Part shown: positions 23,652 to 35,738 of the stretch, piece by piece
How the letters are laid out: the number at the start of each line of letters is the position of its first letter
How positions within the stretch are numbered: position 1 is the stretch's first letter
Source: Artemia franciscana
Lineage: Eukaryota; Arthropoda; Branchiopoda; Anostraca; Artemiidae
Assembly: GCF_032884065.1 (NCBI RefSeq)
Contig: NC_088867.1
Coordinates: 47,742,857-47,806,856 of the forward strand
DNA: 64,000 bases
Reading direction: 5' to 3'
Notes under the pieces: model-generated
The model's input: only the letters and a program-made list of their open reading frames with translations
Databases searched by the model: none
Told to the model about the DNA's origin: nothing
Position numbers and translations under genes: made by a program

Positions 23652-24018
23652 TAAGTAGGGGTAAGTGGTATATGCAGGGACGGGGTATAAGGTGGGAGAC
23701 GGTACTTATCTGCCATCTAACTTTCTTTAAAAAATCCAAGCCACCTAGTATAGTTCATTCAATGGCGGACTTGACAGTTCTATCATTTTGGTAAGTTGCT
23801 ATTTTCGTTTTTGAGAAAATCGACTTCAAAGTTTCGGCTATACCCCCCAAAAAATATTTGGGCAATAGTTTTATTGTGCTTTATTTTGTAATGGTTTGCA
23901 GAAATTGTGTGTGTAAGATAGCAAACGAAAGCTAAAACATCAGGCCACGTCGTGTGGTCATCTGGTGGAAAAATATGCAACAGTAAAAAAAATTGGACAC
24001 AATTTGCAAGTAGAGGTC

Positions 24019-24086
24019 GCATGGTATATACTGGGACAAGGACATGTGGTATGTAGTGGGACATGTCCCAGTATATACCACATGAA
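24019..24086. repeat. subterminal hairpin of the pogo-like element
   Basis: CATGGTATATACTGGGACA and the complement in TGTCCCAGTATATACCACATG form a hairpin upstream of the transposase start. The same motif recurs inverted at 26283-26345. Repeated subterminal motifs of this kind are often transposase binding sites; that role is inferred. Confidence 0.7.
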
Positions 24087-24203
24087 TTCTTACAGTTTAG
24101 TCCATACATTGCGTCTTTTCTTATCTGTTTTTACTTGTATCCTAATGACAGAAATAGCTTATACATCTTTTTTTTATCAGATTTGACATCAGAATAGAAG
24201 AAA

Positions 24204-26176
24204 ATGTCACAATTTCCAAGAGCTAAGTGGGAGGAATATTCTGATTCGGTTGCTGAAAAGAAAGTTGACCAGTATTTCATGATTAAAGCAGCTATTGTAG
24301 ACCTAGAGGCTGGCTTACCAATTAGGGCAGTGGCGGAGAAACACGGAGTGTTACGTTCAGCCCTTCACAGACACTACCAAAAGTATTCAAAACTCAGTGA
24401 TGACGAAAAAGCGAATTACAGTGGTGCTCAAAAGTTCGGATTTGCTACTATTTTTACGCCCGAAGAAGAAGCATCGCTCTCTCAATACCTGCTGCAAGCG
24501 AGCAGAATGTGTTATGGTTTGACCAGTCGAGACAACAGAACCCTTGCTTACAACTACGCCGTTGCAAACAACAAGACTGTCCCAGACAGCTGGATAGACT
24601 CTAAAGAAGTCGGTATAGACTGGTTAGCTGGATTTCGGGCTCGAAACCCAGAGCTTTCGCTTAGAAAGCCAGAGGCAACAAGTTTGGGGCGTGCCACAAG
24701 CTTTAACAAGCACAATGTACAGGAGTTTTTCTCCAACTTGCAGTCAGTTTTAAAGAAAACTCCATTTACAGCAAGCGACATATTCAACTGTGATGAAACC
24801 TCAGTCACCACTGCTCATGTTCCTCCAAAGGTTTTTGCCGAGAAGGGTAGAAAAATAGTGGGCAAAGTAACCTCAGATGAGCGTGGCGTGCTTGTGACTA
24901 TGATTGGAACCATCTTTGCCAGCGGGCAATACCTTCCCCCCCTACCTTATATTCCCACGCAAGAAATTTCAGCCTCACATGCTGACTGGTGCTCCTGCTA
25001 ACTCTGCTGGAGGAGCCTCGCCTTCCAGATGGGTAAACCAAGAACTGTTTCTGGAATATCTCAAACATTTCAAGACTTACTCGCATGCTTCCCCTGAAAG
25101 CCCGAAGCTTCTGATAATGGACAACCACGAGTCCCACATCTGTTCTTCAGTTGTGCAGTTTGCGAAAGAGTCTGGTATCACTTTACTTACAATATCACCT
25201 CACTGCAGCCACAGGTTGCAGCCATTGGACATTTGCGTGTATTTTCCCTTCAAATGCCAATACAACAAGGCTATGGACAACTGGATGCTGTCCAACCCAG
25301 GGAAGACCGTGACGATATACGAGATTGCATCTCTTGTTGGCCAAAGCCTCCCCGTATCTTTCACGCCAAACAACATAATGAGGGGCTTCGAGAAGACAGG
25401 GATATGGCCTTACAATCCAGACATCTTTACAGAAAATGATTTTCTAACCTGTGCTGTAACTGACAGACCTGCACCTGATACTTTGGATCCAGTTGAACCT
25501 GGAAACAACCTGGCCGAAACCCCAAGTACAAGTGGGCCTGAACAATCCTCTACACCCGTTTCAGTTCCTGTGACGCCAGAACAAGTTCGGCCATACCCTA
25601 AAGCCAAGCCGCGTTTACTGAGTGGCAGAGGCAGGAAGAAAGGCTGTACAAAGATTCTTACTGACACTCCTGTGAAAAGACAGATTGAAGAACAAGAAGC
25701 CGAAAGAAAAGATAAGAAAGCACGGGGTGGCAGGGCTAGAGGGAAAAGTTGGGACTGTTGGAAGAGCTGGAAAAGCAAAAAAAGACCAGACAACAAAAAA
25801 GCTATTTGTGGATTCAGAAGGAAGTGATGATGAAAAAATGATTCTTGATGATGATAGTGATGACTCGATGAAACTAGGTGAATCGGAAGATGAAAGTGAG
25901 AAAGAGGAAGAGATCTTTGACAGTGTCTCTACAGGAGATTTTGTTAAAGTTGTTTACGAAGGAGAGTATTTTCCTGGGTCTGTCCAAGAGAAAAACGAGA
26001 ACAGTGTCAGAGTGAGTGTCATGTGCATGGCCGGTCTAAGAAAGTGGAAGTGGCCGGACCGAGAAGACTCAATATTTTATCCAAGGGAAGACATTTTGAA
26101 AAAGTTGTCGCCTCCTACCCCAGCACCCGGTACAGCTTCCAGAGCAGCGTCATACTTCGTGTTTGCTGACTGGTAG
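24204..26176 (+). pseudogene. pogo/Tigger-type DDD transposase, two frameshifts
   Basis: The protein begins at Met 24204, the first Met of a 265-codon frame. Residues ~9-60 resemble a Psq-type helix-turn-helix and ~84-180 a CENP-B-type DNA-binding domain. The DDE_1 catalytic core follows, with Asp in NCDET (residue 197), Asp in LLIMDNHESH and Asp in HRLQPLD, so the pogo DDD triad is visible. Reading shifts by one base in a run of seven C at 24936-24942 (six would restore the frame) and again near 25735. The C-terminus has an acidic linker and a domain ending in WKWPDREDSIFYPREDIL, known from related Tigger proteins. Its role would be cut-and-paste transposition in the nucleus. Both breaks could be mutations or homopolymer errors. 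Confidence 0.85.
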
Positions 26177-26529
26177 TCTAGTCTTGTGCCTAAGATATTT
26201 TTACTTTTAATGTCGAATTTTTAATGTAGTTTTTATATGATGAATAGTCGAAGTTTTCTACCAATACATGAATCTTTTTACTATGTCCCAGAGTATACCA
26301 CCCCGTGTCCCAAGATATACCACCCCCGGTACTTAGTGGGACAAATGGTATAAGCAGGGACACCCCCCTTTTTTTCTTCTAGCTATACAAGAAAAATCTG
26401 GAAAAATCACAGTTTATGCAGCAGTTCCGGGGCTTTCATTTGAGCCATAAACCATTTTTCTACTCCAATGTTAACCATGCATTTTGGAGGTTTTCCAAGA
26501 TACGCCCCTGCATATACCACTCTCCCCTA

Positions 26530-29343
26530 CTTTTTGGTTGGATTTTTACAATTTTGAAGGCTTGTTAACTAGCAGAAATGACTGATCATACAATAAAATT
26601 TTATGAACTTTTAACAGAAACGGCTATCAAAAATTTAGACCAAATAGGGGGAGACACAAGCATCATTAAATGAAATTAACAGATTCCAAGTAGCAGACAA
26701 GGTCTGAAAGATGACATGAAGTCTTTATGATTCTATATAAAACAGTATTCAGTTGCTTGGGTATGACAAAATTTTCTACTGAAGTCTAAATAATAAGATT
26801 AATATTGTTGTAAATGGCAAAGTTTATCAAAATAAAGATAAAAAATAACTCTCTTTTGTTGAAATATAGTTATTTCAGAATAAAGAATTTTGTGCTAAGA
26901 TATTTTGAATCTTGATACAATTCTTACATCAAAATCGGTTCTTCAGTGTCTGGATTGGGGCTCTTTGGACCTTAGATACCTCGTTGGCACCTTATAGGCA
27001 CCTGAAAAATAGAATACTAATTGTTAACTATGATGCTCAGGAAAATCAATAAAGTAATATAGATGGCATGCCAGTCTGACAGCAGACACCAATGGGATCA
27101 TCACATAGAAGGAAATATGGTTGTTTATCCATTGATTTAACTCCCATTCTCCACCACCCCATCAAGAGTCGCAAATTTAAAGTAATGGGAATTCAATGCT
27201 CAACAAATTTAAGAATGGTAGTGTAGATGGCTTGACGGTATGATGGTACGATGGCCATAGATACCAGTTGGATAATTACTTGCGAAAATCTTTGCAATAA
27301 AAAACCGAAGCCAATAGTCTGTAGACAGAAATATGAGATATTTGCCCATTTATTTACTTCTCCCCACTCCCACCAAGAGCTAGAAATGTAAAGTCATAAA
27401 TCAACCTTTGTCTACACATAAATCAGGGTGATATAAAAGATTGGCAAAGGTTTTAGTTGTAGCCTAACTAGTGTTTCATCTTTTGGAAGTTACCCTTTCG
27501 TTTTCTTCTGTTTTACTTTTTACATTTAAAAACTTTTTTTACATACTTTGTTTTATTGTTTTCTTTGTTTTATTTTGTAGTGTATTGTTCACTTTGTTTT
27601 TACATTGTACATTGTTTTACTATTTGCATTTTTCAATGCAAGCTTTTTTTCTAGAAAAACAGGCTGTTTTTAATATTTTACTGTCTTTTTTTAGATCAAA
27701 TAGAAATATAACTATGTTATAGTTTTTTAAACTATTTTCAGGTCATTTCCTCTCTGTCTTTTTGAAGATGTATTTATTCTGAGTCTGAGTATTTCTATTT
27801 GGAAAAGCAATTCTGCATCACTCATTTGATTTGTGAAATATGGAAACAACTTACCTTTTCAAATCCGCTGATGTTAAACAAGGTAGTATTTATTTCTATT
27901 AAACAATGCATAGATTTCTCCAATCTAGTTTTGGTACAATGACGTTATAACTTACTTTTGAGAATACATAGAAGAAGTTGTAAATTTCAGTATCACAATT
28001 GAAAACACAAAGTCAATTCAAGACAGGAAATAAAATTGCAAAACCCTCTCCTCTCTCTTTCTTGATTCAGTAAATGAAATGAATTTTTTTTAACAGTTTT
28101 GTACCCCATCCATATATCTCTATAGACAATTACAAATAAATGTAGTACTTATCTTTTTAATATAAATAAATCATAAAAGCTTATATTTACAGTTTTACGT
28201 TAAACAGATAATTTTGACTTGTTTTTTCTTAAAAACTCATAGTGGTTCCTCGGGGGGGGGGGTGTAGGGGAGCTAAACGTGATATTCTGCTATCAATGTA
28301 GGAAAATATAATTTTTTTCTTGTTTAATGTTTAAAACTACACTGTTTTCTCTTGGACTAAAATATCTTGATAAAGCATGATAATAGTTGAATGAAAAAAA
28401 AAAAATAAAAAGTAGAGAATAAAATTGTTAATGTTTTCATATTTTTTGACAGGATTAAATCTAACTAGACCTCAAATACCAACTTCTTATTAATAAATAT
28501 TATGGTGATAGGAATTTGTGGATAATTAATGAATAATTTCTGAGACCACACTGGCTAACCATGACAAATAAACTGTCAACCCATACTGGCTGTTAATTGT
28601 TTGTCAAAATTTTTTTCATTGGCTGTTAATTGTCCTCGTTCTTCTTTTCTTTGTGATTTTGTGTTTTGTCAGGAATTTATGGATTCGAATTAAGATTGTT
28701 GTGAGAAAGTTGGAAGCCCTTTACCTCTTTTTTTCTTATGAAAATATGATGACCCATATTTGTGATTATGACATTACTTTAGAATATCTATGTCAATCTT
28801 GTTGAGTGTTTAAAAAGATGATTTTGGAAATGAAGTTAAAGAATTAAGGGCAGTAAAAATAAAATTTAATTCTTAGATTTTATAAGTTGAAACTTTCATA
28901 TCTGCGTTAGTCATAAATAGAAGGAAAGCCCAAGAACTGAGTTTTCAATGAAATAGACCATTGACCGTTCATATCTAAATATATTCTTCAGCCACACTGG
29001 GTATACCCATTGTCTGACAGAAAAAGAAAAAATGTAATTAAAAAATTTTACGAAGAAAACAAAGGGGATTTTAAGCCAGCGGAAAAAGATAAACAAAATA
29101 CAAAAGCAGATACTTTGGTGAGGATACCTCCATCAATCTATTCTCAGTTAAAAAAAAAACAAAAAAAAAAAAAAAACACACAAACAAGCAAACTAAAACT
29201 TTGGAAATAAAATCTAGTAAGACAGGAGAAACTCTAAAACAAACAAACAAAACTAAGCCACAACAAATGATCTTCCATTAACAAATTAAATTGGCAAAGT
29301 ATCCTCTCTGTAATAATAACTTAACTTATCTGCAGACCATTTT
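26530..29343. other. AT-rich region without recognised genes
   Basis: Mostly AT-rich sequence with T-rich (27500-27700) and A-rich tracts. A G run lies at about 28253-28262. A lysine-rich 66-codon frame at 29010-29210 runs into an A tract and is probably low complexity rather than a gene. Confidence 0.4.
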
Positions 29344-30906
29344 TATGGCACATGGTATTAACCAAGTGACATATAGCAATCGCAAATTCTGTTGGTCTGT
29401 TGGTCCCGGTTTGCTACTTCAGGTACTTCTAGATAAGCCAGGACGATGAAATTTGGCAGGTGTATCAGGCGTTTTCCCGATTTGACCATCTGGGTGGGGG
29501 GGGGGGGGGTGGGGGGCCCGTTAATTTGGAAAAAAATAGAAAAATTGAAGTGTTTTTAAGTTACGAACGGTTGACCAGATCTTAATGAAATTTGATTTTT
29601 GGAAGGATATCGTGTCTCAGAGCTGTTATTTTAAATCCAGACCGGATCTGGTGACATTGGTGGGGGGGAGTTGGGAGGGGGAAACCTAAAATATTGGAAA
29701 ACACTTAGAGTGGAAGGATCGGGATGAGACTTGTTGGGAAAAATAAGCAGAAGTCTTAGATACGTGATTTACATAATTGGAAAGGATCCGCTCTATCGGG
29801 GGGGGGGATTAGTTCTGAAAAATTAGAAAAAATGACGTATTTTTAACTTACGAAGAAGTGATCGAATCTTCATGAAACTTCACATTTAGAAGGATCTCGT
29901 AACTCAGATCTCTTATTTTAAATCTCAACCTGATCCAGCGTCATTGGTGTGGGGCAGTTGGGGGGTACCGGAAATCTTAGAAAATACTTAAAGCGGAGAG
30001 ATCAGGATGAAACTGGATGGGAAGAATAAAACCTGTCTAAGATACATGACTGACATAACCGGACCGGATCTGCTCTCTGGTGGAGTTGGGGGGGGATTTG
30101 GAAAAATGAGCTATTTTTAACTTACGAAAGGGTGACCTGATCTTAAAGAATTTTGATATTTAGAAGGATCTTGTGCTTTAAAGCTCTAATTTTAAATTCT
30201 GACCAGTTCTTGTGACATCGGGGGGAGTTGGAGGGGGAAACCGGAATTCTTGGAAAACGTGGAAATTGGGGTATTTTTATCTTACGAATAGGTGATCGGA
30301 TCTTAATGAAATTTGATATTTAGAAGGAATTCATGTCTCAGAGCTCTTATTTCAAATCCCGACCAGATCTTTTGACATTGGGGGGAGTTGGAGGGGGAAA
30401 TCTGGAAAACACTTGGAGTGGAGGAATCGGGATGAAGCTTGGTGGATAGAATAAGCAAATGTCCTTGACACGTGATTGACGTAACCGTACTGGATTCGCT
30501 CTCTTTGGGGGAGTTGAGGGGAGGCTTTCGGTGATTTGGCGAGTTTGGTGCTTCTGGACGTGCTAGGATGATGAAAATTGGTAGGCGTGCCAGGGACCTG
30601 CATAAATTGACTTGATAAAGTCATTTTCCCAGATTCGACCATCTGAGGGGCGAAAGGGAGAGGAAAAATTAGAAAAAATTAGGTATTTATAACTTACGAG
30701 TGGGTGATCAGATCTTAATGAATTTTGATATTTAGAAGGGCATCGTGACTCAGAGCTCTTATTTTAAATCCTGACTGGCATTAAGCCTATGATTTTCCTT
30801 TTGAAATCAATCTATTGATTCTTAGAATTTTGTTAGAGCTCATACCATATGAGGTCTTGGCACTTAGCTCTTCTTGCCTCGTCACAAGTGCCATATGAGC
30901 TCTTGC
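29344..30906 (+). mobile_element. family R element, copy 1 (Helentron/HINE-like)
   Basis: The element starts TTTT-TATGGCAC with a short hairpin (ACCAAGTG near 29360) and ends near CACAAGTGCCATATGAGCTC. Thus an 11-base TATGGCACTTG-type motif appears inverted at the two ends (here with one mismatch at the left). The interior is a degenerate array. Units contain CTTACGAA, a GATC(A/G)GATCTTAATGAAATT block, GATATTTAGAAGGAT, TCTCAGAGCTCTTATTTTAAA and one or two G tracts. It encodes no protein. Subterminal inverted motifs plus a tandem core plus a 3' hairpin are the hallmark of Helitron-like non-autonomous elements; that classification is inference. Confidence 0.75.
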
Positions 30907-31020
30907 TAATAACTGAAGAAAGAGGGATGGATTCATTGTTTCCTTATTTTTTATTTTTAATATTATACTTGTAATATTTTCGAAAAGTTTAGTACAATTG
31001 TATAATTAGGAGATTACGTG

Positions 31021-31227
31021 AGTGTGTGCAAAAATTGTTAGGACGTGGTTGACCATAAAAACAACCAGGTTTGTTTCAAAGAAGCTGAGTGGTTTCACAA
31101 TAAATGCAGACAAATATCGTTAACAGTGGATTACTACATACAAAAAATTAACGATTTGGATTTAATTTTAGAATTAGAACAGCTAAAAAATGAAGATATT
31201 CCTCTTAAAAAAGGTTCATATCATTAA
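31021..31227 (+). pseudogene. PHD-finger-like remnant, probably from a retroelement
   Basis: One frame reads VCKNC, a TAG stop, then DVVDHKNNQVCFKEAEWFHN followed by KC. Two spaced Cys pairs with a WFHxKC motif resemble a PHD-type zinc finger, a domain often carried by ORF1 or the EN region of arthropod LINEs. It continues as a short charged helix to a stop at 31227. The in-frame stop and absence of neighbouring exons argue for a decayed fragment. Confidence 0.35.
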
Positions 31228-32606
31228 ATCTATACTTTGTAGAAAAAATTGTCTACTTCAAAATAAAAGGAAAATTTGTTGTTGAGGCAAACAAGGGTTA
31301 TCATAATGTTGGTTTTAAAGGCTTATAATCAGACCAGTCGAAATCATCCTGTTCACATTTGTTGACATCAGAAGAGATGTACATGGAAACTACATTGAAA
31401 CTGGCTAAGATAGTGTTTTCTGTGATACTTTTTTTTTTAACTTTTCAACAATGAAAACTGAGTTGTTTATAGAAGATTTAAATGCTCATGTAATAGACTT
31501 AAAATGGTGGCTATTTTCAGTAAAGCGTAAATAACGTTATAAGCTTTGGCAGCCTTAAGGGTATACCTATGCTTCTTTTCGATTTGATTTTAACGTAATT
31601 ATTTTTTTTTTCTATTTGGGTTTAGGTTTATTGATTTATTGGTGGCTGTTTATATTTTAGTCTTAAGCCTTAAGTGTCATTTTACTTTATTTCTGATTAA
31701 CTGGTGCATATTGCAGCTGTTTAATTTTAATTTGCAGCTGTTTAATGCAGCCTTCCTGGGATTTTTTTTTTTTTAATTGAAGTAAAGAAAAGGCAAGGTG
31801 TAATGAAAAAAGACATGAATAACACTGAAAATGAATTAAAAGTCTTTTATTTTACTTTCCCAAATACAAAATCGAACCCATCCGAGAAACGAAGATGTTT
31901 TTTGGGAGATAGTATCAAACAAAAATATGCACTGAGAGGGCTCTGAGGTTTGAATCTCCACCACTGCAGAAAATTATGTCTGTATAATTTATTATATTCT
32001 TATTGTAATATTATTTATTTTATTTTATATATTATATTGATACTATATTATGCTATAATTATTTTACTATTTACTATGCGTATAATTTATTATATTATCA
32101 CTTGATATATATTCTTTTCATAGAATTGCTGAAGCTAACTTTCCCCACTGTTGAAAGTAACGAGATGAGAAAAAAAATGATAAATCTGGCCAATAGTTGG
32201 AAATTTAAGTTTATATTCCAAGTTTGAATATCTTGATATCCATTGTTAATGGTGCATACAAATATTTAAAGATATTACATGGGACATGGACTACGTTAGT
32301 AAGATGTCGGGTTGTTAACAAAGAATCTTACATTCAATGCATCACCCATTAAAGAAGGAGGGGTGTAATCCTGTGTTAAAGTACATGAAAGATAGAAGAA
32401 AAGCAACAACAACAAGCCCCACAGACAATATTCAGTAATGAAATATAAAAGCTTCTCACTAATCTATAAACGAGTATATAAATAAACAAATTTAGTCTTT
32501 TTTGAGATGATATGTGTCACCCTGCCACCTTGATTTCATAATGCTTATTACTTTGTAGACCTTGTACACCACTGAAGTAATCTTCGAATTACCTTTTAGA
32601 TGTAAT
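31228..32606. other. AT-rich region, no gene seen
   Basis: Very AT-rich with TATA/ATTATATT stretches near 31990-32110. No repeat boundary or domain is recognised. Confidence 0.4.
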
Positions 32607-32818
32607 TCTTTTTAGAAATTGAAGATACGTTTCCAATTGATAGAAATGAGTTTTTTGGAAGGACAAATCCTATTTTTTCATCTGAACATGTTGGTAATCC
32701 TTTGGATGTTCTACCTACCCTACCTGATTCCGATCGGCATGAAGTGCAATCACGAATTGGGGAAAATAGAGGTATTATTTTGCCATATAAACCATTGTTC
32801 ATTCTCACATGAAAAACA
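32607..32818 (+). pseudogene. coding-like remnant, unrecognised
   Basis: A single open frame starts after TTCTTTTTAG and reads LEIEDTFPIDRNEFFGRT and onward for about 66 codons to TGA at 32816, with balanced protein-like composition. A diverged echo of part of it lies at about 33040-33160 (TCACAAATTAGGGAAAATGG against TCACGAATTGGGGAAAATAG). The repetition suggests a transposon-derived sequence. Neither family nor function is recognised. Confidence 0.3.
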
Positions 32819-32879
32819 ATCGACCATTTGCAGGAATAATTTTCCGCACTGGGCGATTCCACCATGACCTGAGAAACGA

Positions 32880-33010
32880 ACAGGAATTAAATAAAAACTG
32901 AAATTATTCTATATATTATTGGGCTGCCTCCTTTTCAGTACCCTGCTCCCTACGTAAAAGTACGGTCTTCTTTCCAAATTTAAGAACAATACCTTAAACA
33001 CAAGGGCCGT
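32880..33010. repeat. diverged piece of the 40519-42262 element family
   Basis: GAAACGAACAGGAATTAAAT, then GGGCTGCCTCC and CCCTGCTCCCTACGTAAAAG resemble AAACGAACAGAAATTACTCC, GGGTTGCCCCCTCC and CCCTCGCTCTTTACGCTAAAG in the nested element. The order and spacing agree, and divergence is high. Confidence 0.4.
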
Positions 33011-33339
33011 TTAAATAGAATAAGAGCTAAAACTTCCGACTTCCATTCAGATGAGCCCCATCTCCGTTTTCCCCAGTCACAAATTAGGGAAAATGGAGAT
33101 GGAGATTGTATAAGCCATTGGTCATTTTCGAGCCCAAAAATTAAGGATTGTGTCTCCTTTCTGTCCTTATTTTTTCTTATGTTGTATTGACCGTGAAATG
33201 CAGTCCACATATACGTGAAATATATCTGTTTTTCAATATTACGGTATAAATGCTTGCTTTTCTTCCTCTCTAGTGCTACTCTACAAGTCTTTGCCAAATA
33301 TAGATCTAGGTAATCAAGCATATTTACACCAGTTGCGAG

Positions 33340-35738
33340 TGTCTAAGGGTATTAAGTTGTAACTTTCTGTGGATATTCAGGGAAGAATTGACAAAATGGT
33401 CCGTCTCTAATAGTTCAAGAATTAAAATGGGTATTAAGTTTCAAATCTTGAGACACCTGTGGCGGATGGGTGTTAAACTATATCAAAAGAAACTATATGT
33501 ATCTGGGTGGTTAAATTAGCGCATCTGCAGTTTTTAAAAAGTTGCTAAAATACTAATTTAAAAGTTTTAAGGATTGTTGGAACGACTGTTACATTAAAAT
33601 GTTAATAAGAAGTTCTACCGTTTTAAGGTGTTTTATGAGAGACTAAAGGCATTGAGTTGAGCCTTTCATGGAGTGTCGAGGGTGACACTGAACAAAATTA
33701 ATATATATTTTAAGTATCAACGTTGGCCCAGAGTACTCACCTCCCACTCCCTGACGCCGCTCATTTCCCCAAACGCATCTAATAACTATTTTCATACAAC
33801 CATTCTGTTCAGCATAGTTGGAAGGTCCGGTATCTTAGTCTTTGGATAAGTCAACTTTCTCCTTCCTCCCTCCACTGCCCTCTAGGCAAGGGCATTAATT
33901 TATGCAATTTGTCGTCTGTTTACGTATATAATATGTTACATAGAAAAGTGGATATGTTTGACCTTTCCAAAACACGGAATAAGTTAGGTGAGCCTTTCAG
34001 AGAATGTTGAGGGGAGCATTGAAGTAAATCAATGCATATTATATGCATAGGAAATGTCAAAAGGGCGTAACTCTGGAATGGCTGAATATCTTAATTTAGA
34101 ACTCTGAGGAAATGATAGTGGACGTCATCAATTGACCAAAAAGACAGTATTACCACGCCAATACTGCTACTACTACAACTAGCAATACTTCTACTACCAC
34201 TTAAACTGCTGCTTCTGTAATGAGTACTAACAAGGCTGAGGATATTTAAATGAACAAATGACGAAATGATGAAGGGAAAGATTAAGTAAATAAAGACACG
34301 CTATGTTTATAGAGATTGTCAAAAAACCGTATCCGAAATATAGTTGGAATGGCTTACCGTATCAAGATGAAACTTTTGGGGCATCAAGATTGGGTGTTCA
34401 ACTGCGCAAAAGGAGACATGTTCTAATTAACGTTAATAATATTTGACTGTCTCGTAATAGTGCCACTATAAAGGCTAAGTGCATGGAGTTGTAAATTGGA
34501 AAGAATATTGAAGGGAAATCTGAATTAAATCAAAACAAACTATGGGCATGCAGATTGTCGAAAGGGTGTATATTAAGAATGGATTTGGGTATTAAGTTAG
34601 AACATTCAGAGAATTCTTAAAGGGGGAGGTCGATTGACGAACAGGACTGGACTTCTACTGTTACTACTGCTACTGAACTACTCTAACAACTACTTCAATC
34701 GTAACTTCTTGTTAGGCTAAAATTTCCAACATTAAAAAGAGGTTAAAAGGATATATCAGCAATAATTCTTGAACTGCTTACCGTATCAAGATGAAACTTC
34801 TGGAGTATCATGAGGGGGATGTTCAGCTGACCAAAATACATTATGTCAATACTACTACTAGTCCTAGAACTACTACTACTGCTACTGTGACTACTATTAT
34901 AACCATGCTCAAGAGTAGTAAGGTGAAATTTTAAAGAAATATGGAGAGAGAGAAATTGAAAGAAATCACAAAGGATTTTTGTTTCCAGGTGATCAAAAGG
35001 GCGTATCAGCAATATCTTTGGAACAGCTTGGTGTAAGAAATTGATTAGTATGTAATATTAGCATTTTAATGCTAGTGCTTCTACGAATTTATTTAAAAAA
35101 ATTTCCCACAAAACAAGTTTTTCAAAGAAAATTAAGGAACTCCATTAAGCGAAAATGAGCTGAAATAGAGGCAAATAATGTTCCAAGCGGAAAACTACCA
35201 CAAATGACTCAATAAGTAAATGAAATTCAAAACGGAAAGAAATTACAATAAATAGCCAAGTCAAACTCAAAACGAGAAAAAAATAACGTGAGTAGGGCTG
35301 ATAAACCCCATCCCTTCTCAATTCCAAAACATAATTTGTGCTTTACTCAAAAAAGAAATGACGGTGGATTGTCAGTTTAATTGACATATACGGAATTTAA
35401 TCTTTAAAATTTTGATAATTTGTTATTTATGAAAGTAAAAAAAGCGAATTTCTTTAAACGTATTTTGTTTTCAGTCAAGCGAAAACTATGTTCTGGTCTT
35501 GAAAAAACATCGGGGTTATCAGCTCTATTCATTTTTATTTTTGCTCGTTTTGAGTTTGACTACTACTATTGAAACTACTTGTAAGGCTAAGAGCATTGAG
35601 GTGAAAACTTTAGGAAGTATACGAACATACAGGTTATCAAAAAAAAATATCAGCTATGGTTAATAGCATTAAGTTTAAATCTCTACGGCTTGATGAGAGG
35701 GATGTTCTACTGACCAAAAGGCAATATTTTAATACTAC
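33340..35738 (+). repeat. (TAC)-core dispersed repeat family, left block
   Basis: Degenerate units of roughly 250-300 bp repeat the same order: a GGCTAAGGGCATTAAGGTGAAA-like phrase, a TTGAAC-AAATCAAAACAC-like phrase, GCAGATTGTCGAAAGGG, a GTATTAAGTTGAAACTTT-like phrase, GATGTTGAACTGACCAAAAG, then a trinucleotide run of TACTACTGC type (34155, 34660 and 34855). A non-repetitive tail at about 35085-35290 is homologous to 47560-47760. No coding frame survives. It is an unclassified transposable or satellite-like family. Confidence 0.7.

Larger units (their letters stand above)
23658..26527 (+). mobile_element. pogo/Tigger-like DNA transposon, nearly complete
   Basis: The element is bounded by terminal inverted repeats. 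The left end GGGGTAAGTGGTATATGCAG (23658) matches the complement of CTGCATATACCACTCTCCCC, which ends at 26527. A TA dinucleotide flanks each end (23656-23657 and 26528-26529), the target duplication expected of the Tc1/mariner superfamily. Length is 2870 bp. Subterminal copies of GTGGTATATACTGGGACA-like sequence lie at 24019-24086 and, inverted, at 26283-26345. A pogo-type transposase reading frame fills the middle in the same orientation. Two frameshifts suggest it is no longer autonomous, unless they are sequencing errors. Confidence 0.85.

Noticed and set aside
29010-29210. Lysine-rich frame MSDRKRKNVIKKF
   Set aside because: It runs into an A tract and has low-complexity composition; no splice site or domain supports it.
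34140-34920. Clustered short repeats that might suggest a CRISPR array
   Set aside because: The repeats are degenerate trinucleotide runs in a eukaryotic genome, without constant spacers or cas genes.
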